Shown piece by piece: positions 1-6,117 of a stretch of 8,738 nucleotides of DNA. Within the stretch, counting starts at the first letter, position 1. Each line of letters starts with the position of its first letter. The stretch lies in contig JADGHY010000075.1 in NCBI GenBank assembly GCA_019683625.1, positions 1-8,738 on the forward strand. The letters run 5' to 3'. The notes below the pieces were generated by a model. The model saw only the letters and a list, made by a program, of their open reading frames with translations. It ran no database searches and had not been told where the DNA came from. Both the position numbers and the translations under genes were made by a program. This stretch comes from Thermoflavifilum sp. Lineage in GTDB: Bacteria; Bacteroidota; Bacteroidia; Chitinophagales; Chitinophagaceae.

Positions 1-76
1 AACCAGATCATACCAGAATAGAATATGGATTTGAACAGAAAAATGTATTTTTCTTCATCATCATCCACTGGCAATT

Positions 77-790
77 ATGGAAGACAGATCATCTGCCCGA
101 AAACCCGCAAGTACCGGAATCAAGTCCTGGGCAAAGGACGACAGGCCCCGAGAAAAGCTTATGATGAAGGGGCCAGCGGCATTAAGCGATGCGGAACTGC
201 TGGCCATCCTCATCCAACATGGGCACAAGGAAAAAACGGCCATTGACCTGGCCAAAGAAGTGCTGGAACAGTCGGGACGCGACTGGAACCAGCTGGGACG
301 CCGCACAATTGCAGAGCTCACCCAGATTAAAGGAATTGGGGAAGCCAAGGCCATTGCTATTGCTGCAGCACTGGAAATTGGCCGACGCCGCCAGTCAGCC
401 CGGCTGCATCAACGCCCGGTTATCCGATGTGGACAAGATGCTGCTAGCATTTTACAACCCTTGCTGGCCGACGAAAGAGCTGAAGTATTTTGCGTGATGC
501 TGCTCAACCAAGGGCATCGCGTACTCTCTCACGAAATCATCAGCCGGGGCGGCATCAGCGGCACCGTAGTCGATATCCGCCAAATCATCAAACGGGCGCT
601 TGAAATGGAAAGCAGTGCGCTGATCCTTTGCCACAATCATCCCTCTGGGCAACTGGAACCCAGCGAGGCCGATCGTGCCATCACCCGAAAAATCATCTCG
701 GCCGCCCAACTTTTCGATATCCGGGTGCTGGATCATCTCATCGTCTCCGTGGAAGGATATTACAGCATGGCCGAGCATGGCCTGTTATAA
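77..790 (+). CDS. radC: RadC family protein (JAMM/MPN+ domain)
   Basis: This is a 237-residue protein of the RadC (UPF0758) family. The N-terminal part (about 20-105) is helical and contains a helix-hairpin-helix-like IKGIGEAKA at 83-91. The C-terminal part (about 110-237) is the JAMM metal-binding domain, with Glu136, the signature HNHPSG at 186-191 and the ligand Asp199. Length and motif order are normal for the family and nothing is missing. RadC was named as a DNA-repair protein, but that role is disputed; the JAMM fold suggests a metal-dependent hydrolase, possibly acting on DNA or protein ends, with no proven substrate. The ATG at 77 is the only sensible start, since an in-frame stop lies at 32-34 and no ATG lies between. 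No Shine-Dalgarno is visible, which is normal for Bacteroidota. It is followed at 56 bases by the oxidoreductase gene on the same strand. Family assignment is very secure; cellular function is not. Confidence 0.95.
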   Translation: MEDRSSARKPASTGIKSWAKDDRPREKLMMKGPAALSDAELLAILIQHGHKEKTAIDLAKEVLEQSGRDWNQLGRRTIAELTQIKGIGEAKAIAIAAALEIGRRRQSARLHQRPVIRCGQDAASILQPLLADERAEVFCVMLLNQGHRVLSHEIISRGGISGTVVDIRQIIKRALEMESSALILCHNHPSGQLEPSEADRAITRKIISAAQLFDIRVLDHLIVSVEGYYSMAEHGLL

Positions 791-846
791 ATCCACCCGA
801 ATCCATGAAACTTGGCTAACTTCGCCGATTGTTAGAATCATCGAAG

Positions 847-1848
847 ATGGTAAAAATTGGTTTATTGGGGGCAGGTAAACTCGGCAAGGTGCATCTCGCC
901 CAGCTTTTGACACTACCCGAAGCCCAGGTGGTAGGTTTCTATGATCCGGATGAAAACGTAGCCCAAGACATCAGCCAGCAATTTCAGGTGAAATGTTTCC
1001 CCGACGTGGAAACCTTGCTGCAGGCTTGCGATGCCATAGATATCGTAACCCCCACGCCCCTCCATTATCCCCTGGCCGAGCAGGCTATCCGGGCAGGTAA
1101 ACATGTGTTCGTGGAAAAGCCCATGTGCAGCAACCTTTCGGAAGCAGAAGCCCTATTGAAGCTGGTTAACGAAGCTCATCTTTGTTTTCAGGTAGGCCAC
1201 GTGGAACGATTCAACCCAGCCTTTCTGGCGCTGCGCGATTATACCCTTCAACCCCTGTTCATCGAAGTGCATCGTCTGGCACAATTTCAACCCAGAAACA
1301 CCGAAACCAGCGTGATCCTGGACCTGATGATTCATGATATAGACATCCTGTTGCATCTGGTAAAATCAGAAGTGCATCGTGTGTCGGCAAGCGGAGTGGC
1401 TGTGCTGAGTGAATCAACCGATATTGCCAATGCCCGTATTGAATTTGAAAATGGCTGTGTGGCCAATTTAACTTCCAGCCGCATTTCCATGAAAAAAATG
1501 CGGAAGATGCGCCTGTTTCAAAAGGATGCCTATATTGGCATTGATTTCCTGAATAAAAAAACCGAGATCATCCATCTCTTACCTGCCGGGGCCATACAAC
1601 CGCAAGCAGATCATCAGGCTTCTACACTAAGCTTCGAATTGGACACCCCCCAAGGCAAGAAAAGCGTGGCGGTGCATTATCCACCTGTCCCGGAAGTAAA
1701 TGCCATTCGTATGGAATTGCAATTGTTTTGCGAAAGTATTTTGCGGCAAAAACCGGTGGCTGTAAATGCTTTTGATGCTTTTCAGGCACTGAAAATCGCT
1801 TACCAGATCTTGGATAAGATCCAGAAAAACAATCCTATCCTCTTCTGA
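847..1848 (+). CDS. Gfo/Idh/MocA family NAD(P)-dependent oxidoreductase
   Basis: This 333-residue protein has an N-terminal Rossmann fold with the dinucleotide-binding motif GLLGAGKLG at 5-13. The family's catalytic EKP is at 90-92 inside GKHVFVEKP. The C-terminal alpha/beta substrate domain begins near 120. GHVERFNPA at 117-125 and LDLMIHDIDI at 158-167 are distinctive and resemble oxidoreductases that act on UDP-sugars (UDP-GlcNAc 3-dehydrogenase, GnnA type), so a nucleotide-sugar or cell-envelope substrate is plausible but unproven. An open frame reaches back to a TTG at 829, but the ATG at 847 places the first beta strand (VKIGLLGAG) at residue 2, as usual for the family, so I chose it. 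No lpxA, lpxB or aminotransferase partner is in the window to support a lipid A role. Family certain, substrate unknown. Confidence 0.93.
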   Translation: MVKIGLLGAGKLGKVHLAQLLTLPEAQVVGFYDPDENVAQDISQQFQVKCFPDVETLLQACDAIDIVTPTPLHYPLAEQAIRAGKHVFVEKPMCSNLSEAEALLKLVNEAHLCFQVGHVERFNPAFLALRDYTLQPLFIEVHRLAQFQPRNTETSVILDLMIHDIDILLHLVKSEVHRVSASGVAVLSESTDIANARIEFENGCVANLTSSRISMKKMRKMRLFQKDAYIGIDFLNKKTEIIHLLPAGAIQPQADHQASTLSFELDTPQGKKSVAVHYPPVPEVNAIRMELQLFCESILRQKPVAVNAFDAFQALKIAYQILDKIQKNNPILF

Positions 1849-1852
1849 CCTG

Positions 1853-1868
1853 CATCTTGGAAAAGATG
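1853..1868 (+). other. small inverted repeat between genes
   Basis: CATCTT and AAGATG form a perfect 6-bp stem around a GGAA loop, 4 bases after the stop of the oxidoreductase gene. No run of T follows directly (a T5 tract starts only at 1881), so it is not a convincing intrinsic terminator. It could be a weak attenuating or processing hairpin, or chance. Confidence 0.25.
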
Positions 1869-1898
1869 GAAAATTCAGCTTTTTGCTAATTTTCTCCT

Positions 1899-2816
1899 GT
1901 GCTTGCCCTTAGACTGCTGCATGCTTCAGAGATTGACAGCCTCAAATGGGATGCCTGTATTGCGCGCGCACCCAATGGCCTTCCTTATGCTTATTTTCAT
2001 TACCTCAACGCCATGGCCGACGACTGGATGGCCCTGATAGCAGCAGATTATCGGGTGGTGATGCCTTTGCCTTTCCGGCAACGATGGGGCATCCGATATG
2101 TTTACCGGCCACCGTTTGTACAGCGGCTGGGTATTTTTCAATATGGCCAACCAGATGAGGATTCGGTGAAAAAAATCTGTTACGCCCGGGCTCTGCAAAA
2201 ATTTGCCTATCTGCATTATAGCATCGATGCCGAAAGCTGGGCAGATTTTCCCGGTGTGAAGGCCAGCCTTAAACCCAATTATGTGATAGACCTGTCAAAA
2301 CCTTATGAGCTCATCTGCAGCCATTATCATCCTTCGCTTCTCCACTCCCTGGCCAAAGCCCATGATGCCCGCCTAAGGCTGCAATCAGGTGATGTTTCAG
2401 ATGCCATAGCATTTTTCTACACCCATTATCAGCACCGCATTCCCGAAATGCAGCAAAGAGATTATGCTCGCTTGCTGCAGGCTGCTGAAAAGGCCAATCC
2501 ATACAAAATCCTTTGCCATCAGGTAACGGATGATGATGGCAACCTCCTGGCCGTAGCCGTTTGGCTGTGCGATGGCCGGCGCATGATTACCGTCCTGAAT
2601 GGCTGTAATGAAGCGGGAAGGGCAAAAAGAGCTATGCATTTTTTATTCGACGCAATCATCCGGGAGTATGGTGAAACACAACGCATTCTTGATTTTGAGG
2701 GCTCATCGCTTCCGGGTGTTGCGAAGTTCATCCGAAGTTTTGGCCCATCCCTCGAAACCTATTTTACCATTCATGTGAATGCGTTGCCTGTGCCCCTCCG
2801 ATGGCTAAAAAAATAA
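1899..2816 (+). CDS. FemAB/GNAT-like acyltransferase-fold protein, function unknown
   Basis: This soluble protein of 305 residues has no signal peptide or membrane segment. The sequence resembles uncharacterised Bacteroidota proteins with a FemAB-like (double GNAT) fold. An N-terminal region (about 1-130) contains MPLPFRQRWGIRYVYRPPF at 55-73. A second half (about 140-305) ends in DFEGSS at 265-270 followed by a RSFGP loop at 279-283; this resembles the conserved tail of the FemAB/GNAT_6 acyltransferases, where a DFxG motif precedes the final strands. Such enzymes transfer aminoacyl or acyl groups from tRNA or CoA to peptidoglycan precursors, sugars or amines; which applies here cannot be read from the sequence. 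The start is GTG at 1899: an in-frame TAA lies at 1887-1889 and the first ATG (residue 39) would remove well-formed N-terminal sequence. It is downstream of the oxidoreductase gene by 50 bases and convergent with ispD. Confidence 0.8.
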   Translation: MLALRLLHASEIDSLKWDACIARAPNGLPYAYFHYLNAMADDWMALIAADYRVVMPLPFRQRWGIRYVYRPPFVQRLGIFQYGQPDEDSVKKICYARALQKFAYLHYSIDAESWADFPGVKASLKPNYVIDLSKPYELICSHYHPSLLHSLAKAHDARLRLQSGDVSDAIAFFYTHYQHRIPEMQQRDYARLLQAAEKANPYKILCHQVTDDDGNLLAVAVWLCDGRRMITVLNGCNEAGRAKRAMHFLFDAIIREYGETQRILDFEGSSLPGVAKFIRSFGPSLETYFTIHVNALPVPLRWLKK

Positions 2817-2844
2817 TCCATCTGTCTGTAAAGCGGTAGGCACG

Positions 2845-3639
2845 CTACAATCGGCGGGGCGAGGGCTGTGTGCGCTGGCGCAGCAGCACTTCGGCAATCT
2901 TCATATCGTGCGGATAGGTGAGCTTGATATTGGTAGGATCTCCCTCCACGAGCTGAATGCGATGCCCTGCCTTTTCCACCACAGTAGCCTCGTCGGTAAA
3001 TGTTGGCTGAAAATCCTGCTGAAAAGCTTCAAACAGCAAGGCAGCCCGGAAGGTTTGCGGGGTTTGGATGTATCTGACACTCTGGCGATCAATGGGATGA
3101 TTAGTTCCATCTGCCGCTATGCCTCTCAGGCTTTCGGTGGCCGGAACTGCTGGTATGGCCACCCCATGTTCCAGTGCAGCAGCATAACACCTTTCAATCA
3201 GTTCACCCGTGAGCAGAGGCCTGGCTGCATCATGTACAAACACAATGGCATCGGCTTCCTGGACATATTGTATGCCGTTTTTAACCGACTGGAAACGCGT
3301 TTCACCTCCAGGCACAAATGCAAAATGATACCCCGCATAGATGGCCGGCAGCTTGCTGACAACATTGAAATAAGAGGGCGGATATTCATATCCTTTGAAT
3401 TGCTTAGGCTCGGCTGAGGGTAGCTTGTTTACAAAATGGGGATAAGAGGGCGGTAAAACCAAAATAAAGCGGATATCGGTAAAGGTGCTGGCAAACACGT
3501 CGATGCTGTGTTGCAAAACAGGTTTGTTTCCCAGCCATAAAAACTGTTTGGGAGTGTGTTGTGTGCTGCCTGCGCTTCGCATGCGTGTACCTTGGCCGGC
3601 GGCCACAATCAGGGCATATTTGGGAGGTGCTGAGGGCAT
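2845..3639 (-). CDS. ispD: 2-C-methyl-D-erythritol 4-phosphate cytidylyltransferase, with internal duplication
   Basis: IspD joins CTP and 2-C-methyl-D-erythritol 4-phosphate to give CDP-methylerythritol, the third step of the MEP isoprenoid pathway, in the cytosol. The nucleotide-binding motif AAGQGTRM is at 13-20 (Arg19) and PKQF at 30-33 (Lys31). GGETR is at 111-115, VHDAARP at 135-141 (Asp137, Arg140), TPQTF at 193-197 and NIKLT at 237-241 (Lys239). All expected active-site residues are present. At 264 residues it is longer than usual (about 220-235). Most of the excess is an extra 24-residue segment: residues 63-86 and 87-110 both begin PPSY and share KLP nine residues in, the mark of a tandem duplication. 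The frame opens at TTG 3648, but the ATG at 3639 fits the family start better. It lies 9 bases after queA on the same strand and is probably co-transcribed with it. Function is secure unless the insertion disturbs folding. Confidence 0.95.
   Translation of the reverse strand: MPSAPPKYALIVAAGQGTRMRSAGSTQHTPKQFLWLGNKPVLQHSIDVFASTFTDIRFILVLPPSYPHFVNKLPSAEPKQFKGYEYPPSYFNVVSKLPAIYAGYHFAFVPGGETRFQSVKNGIQYVQEADAIVFVHDAARPLLTGELIERCYAAALEHGVAIPAVPATESLRGIAADGTNHPIDRQSVRYIQTPQTFRAALLFEAFQQDFQPTFTDEATVVEKAGHRIQLVEGDPTNIKLTYPHDMKIAEVLLRQRTQPSPRRL
3310..3453 (-). repeat. degenerate 72-bp tandem duplication inside ispD
   Basis: Two units of exactly 72 bp lie in tandem and in frame (3382-3453 and 3310-3381). 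The best-preserved part is 3421-3453 against 3349-3381, with 26 of 33 bases identical. This includes a perfect 12-bp match, ATAAGAGGGCGG, at 3370-3381 and 3442-3453, which encodes Pro-Pro-Ser-Tyr with identical codons in both units. The remaining 39 bp of each unit show little more similarity than chance, so the duplication is old or only part of it was kept. Confidence 0.75.
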
Positions 3640-3648
3640 GACATGCAA

Positions 3649-4698
3649 TCAAAGAATCAACATCGCATCTCCGTAGCTGTAGAACCGATATTTTTCCTTA
3701 ATGGCTATCTGATAGGCTTCCATGATCAGGTCATATCCCGCAAAGGCACAGATCATGATGATGAGGCTGGTCTTTGGCAAATGAAAATTGGTGACCAGGG
3801 CATCGGGAATAGAGAAATGATACGGTGGATGGATGAACAGGTTGGTCCATCCCTCGCTGGGGCGCAACAAACCCTGTGAAGTCACTGATGATTCCACCGC
3901 ACGCACCGAGGTGGTACCTACCGCACACACTTTGTGACCGCTGAGCTTAGCTTCATTCACCAGCTTGGCAGCATACTCGTCGATCCGGTAATATTCTGCA
4001 TCCATCTTGTGTTTGCTCAGGTCTTCCACCTCTATGGGTTTGAATGTGCCCAAGCCCGTATGCAACGTGATTTCTGCAAACCGGATACCTTTGATTTCCA
4101 TGCGCTTGATGAGCTCCCGGGTGAAATGCAGGCCGGCAGTTGGCGCCGCCACTGCACCTTCATACTTAGCATAAACCGTCTGGTAGCGCTCTTTATCTTC
4201 TTCTGTGGGCTTGCGTTTGATGTATTTGGGCAAAGGCGTTTCCCCCAGCTTTTCGAGCAGCTGGCGGAACTCCTGATCTGAACCTTCAAACAGGAATCGG
4301 ATGGTGCGGCCCCGCGAAGTGGTGTTGTCGATCACTTCGGCAACCAGTTCATCATCTTCGCCAAAATACAATTTGTTGCCTACCCTGATTTTGCGGGCCG
4401 GATCAACAACCACGTCCCAAAGCCGATTGGCCTTGTTGAGTTCCCTGAGCAGGAACACTTCAATCTTTGCTCCTGTCTTCTCTTTCCGGCCATACAACCG
4501 GGCAGGAAACACTTTGGTGTTGTTGACAATAAAAACGTCTTTATCGTCAAAATATTCAATGATGTCCTTGAAAATGCGATGCTCAATTTTTCCAGTATCC
4601 CGATGGACAACCATCAGGCGCGATTCATCTCGATTCTTGGCTGGAGTTTGGGCAATCAGGTTTAAGGGCAGATCAAACTTAAACTGAGAGAGCTTCAT
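3649..4698 (-). CDS. queA: S-adenosylmethionine:tRNA ribosyltransferase-isomerase
   Basis: QueA transfers and isomerises the ribosyl part of S-adenosylmethionine onto 7-aminomethyl-7-deazaguanine in tRNA (GUN anticodons), giving epoxyqueuosine in the cytosol. The protein is 349 residues, the normal family length. Family blocks appear in order: NNTKVFPARL 59-68, GAKIEVFLLREL 76-87, GETPLPKYI 152-160, RYQTVYA 171-177, AAPTAGLHFT 184-193, GTTSVRAVE 261-269, TNFHLPKTSL 303-312 and YRFYSYGDAM 337-346. The ATG at 4698 begins MKLSQFKFDLP, the expected N-terminus. A -7 box (TACCTTTG) lies 24 bases upstream. It is followed after 9 bases by ispD, suggesting a queA-ispD operon with no metabolic link. 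No other queuosine gene is in the window. Confidence 0.97.
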   Translation of the reverse strand: MKLSQFKFDLPLNLIAQTPAKNRDESRLMVVHRDTGKIEHRIFKDIIEYFDDKDVFIVNNTKVFPARLYGRKEKTGAKIEVFLLRELNKANRLWDVVVDPARKIRVGNKLYFGEDDELVAEVIDNTTSRGRTIRFLFEGSDQEFRQLLEKLGETPLPKYIKRKPTEEDKERYQTVYAKYEGAVAAPTAGLHFTRELIKRMEIKGIRFAEITLHTGLGTFKPIEVEDLSKHKMDAEYYRIDEYAAKLVNEAKLSGHKVCAVGTTSVRAVESSVTSQGLLRPSEGWTNLFIHPPYHFSIPDALVTNFHLPKTSLIIMICAFAGYDLIMEAYQIAIKEKYRFYSYGDAMLIL

Positions 4699-4722
4699 CT
4701 TGCAAACCAGATTTTAAACGTG

Positions 4723-4730
4723 CAAAGGTA
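4723..4730 (-). promoter_or_regulatory. Bacteroidota -7 promoter box before queA
   Basis: Read on the minus strand this is TACCTTTG, an exact match to the Bacteroidota primary-sigma -7 consensus TAnnTTTG. It is 24 bases upstream of the queA ATG, which would give a short leader of roughly 15-20 bases. I do not see a clear -33 TTG/TTTG element at the usual spacing, so the assignment rests on the -7 box and its position. It would drive queA and ispD separately from amn. Confidence 0.55.
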
Positions 4731-4794
4731 AAACGATTTCGGTAAGCTTGTTACAGGTGCCGGCTGAAAGAATTGTGAAAAACATGCCCGGGGT

Positions 4795-5571
4795 TTAAAA
4801 GCGCAGATGTTTGACGGTAAGTCCCTTGTTGATCAACTGTTTTAAAGAGTCGATACCAATTTTCAGGTGCAATTCTGCAAAGTTGTCGGTCACTTTTTTA
4901 TCGCTTTCCGCCGTCTTTACCCCTTCCGGAACCATGGGCTGGTCGCTCACCAGCAGCAGGGCACCCGTGGGGATATGATTGAAAAATCCCACGCTAAAAA
5001 TGGTGGCAGTTTCCATATCGATGGCCATAGCCCGGATGCGTTGCAGGTATTTTTTAAATTCAGTATCATGCTCCCATACCCGGCGGTTGGTGGTATAGCA
5101 GGTGCCTGTCCAGTAATCTCTGCCATAGTCCCGGATCGTGGTGGATACCGCCTTTTGCAAGGCAAAGGCAGGTAAAGCCGGTACTTCGGGAGGAAAATAA
5201 TCCGATGAAGTACCCTCACCCCGGATGGCAGCAATGGGTAAGATCAGATCCCCGACCTTGTTTTTCCGTTTTAAGCCCCCACACTTGCCCAGAAACAACA
5301 CGGCTTTGGGCATGATGGCACTCAGCAAATCCATAACCGTTGCCGCATTGGCACTACCCATGCCAAAATTAATCATAGTAATGCCTTCGGCAGTAGCACA
5401 TGGCATGGGCTTTCCCTGCCCCACCACCTTCACCCCGTGTAAATTGGCAAACATTTGCAGGTAATCGCTGAAATTGGTGAGCAAAATGTACTTTCCGAAA
5501 TTGGCTAATCGTTCACCCGTGTATCGTGGCAACCAATCCTTGACAATATCCTCTTTGGTTTTCAGCGCCAT
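4795..5571 (-). CDS. amn: AMP nucleosidase, short single-domain form
   Basis: The predicted enzyme cleaves AMP to adenine and ribose 5-phosphate in the cytosol, a purine-salvage or AMP-level control step. The 258 residues form a single nucleoside phosphorylase (PNP/UDP) type domain. Visible are FGMGSANAA 69-77 and FLGKCGGL 93-100 (phosphate/ribose region), AIDMETATIF 183-192 with the Asp-Met-Glu nucleoside-binding signature, and VSDQP 208-212 near the catalytic aspartate. The E. coli Amn is almost twice as long because of an extra N-terminal domain; the short form is the usual one in Bacteroidota, so this is not a truncation. A related nucleosidase or phosphorylase activity on another purine nucleoside is the main alternative. 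The ATG at 5571 gives MALKTKEDIV. It is divergent from the nuclease-like gene across 54 bases, and 96 bases upstream of queA on the same strand. Confidence 0.88.
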   Translation of the reverse strand: MALKTKEDIVKDWLPRYTGERLANFGKYILLTNFSDYLQMFANLHGVKVVGQGKPMPCATAEGITMINFGMGSANAATVMDLLSAIMPKAVLFLGKCGGLKRKNKVGDLILPIAAIRGEGTSSDYFPPEVPALPAFALQKAVSTTIRDYGRDYWTGTCYTTNRRVWEHDTEFKKYLQRIRAMAIDMETATIFSVGFFNHIPTGALLLVSDQPMVPEGVKTAESDKKVTDNFAELHLKIGIDSLKQLINKGLTVKHLRF

Positions 5572-5586
5572 AGACCTGTTTTCGCA

Positions 5587-5594
5587 TAAAATTA
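5587..5594 (-). promoter_or_regulatory. possible -7 box before amn
   Basis: On the minus strand this reads TAATTTTA, one mismatch from TAnnTTTG, 15 bases before the amn ATG. The 54-base divergent gap must hold promoters for both amn and the plus-strand nuclease-like gene, but no exact box is present in either direction and this call is weak. Confidence 0.25.
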
Positions 5595-5625
5595 AGCATA
5601 TTTACACTCATCCTGCCCGAGCCGT

Positions 5626-6117
5626 ATGATCAATCTGTCTTTTCCGGAGTTTTCTTTCCGGGTCATTCGCCGTGGAGAACGAAAGTTCATTTTCGATCGG
5701 GTACGCAGGCGATATGTGGCCCTCACACCCGAGGAATGGGTGCGCCAGCACATGCTGCATTACCTGATTGATGTCCTGCATTATCCTTCGGCCCTGATGG
5801 CAGTGGAAAAAAAATTACCCGAATTATTGGGTGTGAAAAGGGCCGATATCCTGATTTATGATCCCACGCTCGTTCCCTGGATGATTATCGAATGCAAGGC
5901 ACCGGATGTGCCCATCCAGGAACAAACCTGGATGCAGCTTATCGGATACAATTTTTCGGTTGCTGAAGGCTGGCAAAAAAGCCCTGCGGCCTATCTGATC
6001 CTTACCAACGGGATGCAGTGTGCGGGTATCGATTGCCGGAGCTTGCCACCCAGGCCCCTGGAAGCGTTTCCCAACTGGCCGGCAACAGGTGCATCGTCGG
6101 CAAAAATGCCGGAATAA
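5626..6117 (+). CDS. stand-alone HsdR N-terminal-like PD-(D/E)XK nuclease-fold protein
   Basis: This small protein of 163 residues matches the N-terminal nuclease domain of type I restriction HsdR subunits (HSDR_N_2 type) but has no helicase part. The PD-(D/E)XK core is complete: Asp74 in KRADILIYD, Glu89 and Lys91 in IIECKAP, and the QxxxY element (Gln104, Tyr108) in the next helix. The metal-binding and catalytic residues therefore look intact, so it may be an active DNase. No HsdM, HsdS or other restriction gene is nearby, and the size matches a small conserved Bacteroidota family, so a housekeeping DNA-processing role is as likely as defence; substrate and partners are unknown. The ATG at 5626 is well placed. 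Its stop codon directly abuts that of the dehydrogenase gene on the opposite strand. It is not a truncated restriction gene, since no downstream helicase remnant exists. Confidence 0.85.
   Translation: MINLSFPEFSFRVIRRGERKFIFDRVRRRYVALTPEEWVRQHMLHYLIDVLHYPSALMAVEKKLPELLGVKRADILIYDPTLVPWMIIECKAPDVPIQEQTWMQLIGYNFSVAEGWQKSPAAYLILTNGMQCAGIDCRSLPPRPLEAFPNWPATGASSAKMPE

Noticed and set aside
1..76. Possible promoter upstream of radC: TTTG at 30-33 and TATTTTTC at 46-53.
   Set aside because: The second element has one mismatch to TAnnTTTG and the 12-base spacing is too short for a -33/-7 pair. The stretch also has no gene I can support.
817..824. TAACTTCG before the oxidoreductase gene as a -7 box.
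   Set aside because: It has one mismatch to the consensus and no -33 partner; the gene may simply be read through from radC.
2908..3417. A 169-codon plus-strand frame opposite ispD.
   Set aside because: It is antisense to a clear ispD gene, and its translation is a composition-driven shadow with no family features.
3934..4687. Two plus-strand frames of 115 and 128 codons opposite queA.
   Set aside because: queA on the minus strand is complete and strongly conserved; these frames show no domain or plausible start context.
4741..4794. Possible intrinsic terminator after amn.
   Set aside because: Only short imperfect stems (such as GTAA/TTAC) are present, and no stem is followed by a T-run on the minus strand.
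5626..6117. A remnant of a type I restriction locus or defence island.
   Set aside because: The protein is complete with its own start and stop, no hsdM, hsdS or helicase fragments adjoin it, and the neighbours are housekeeping genes.
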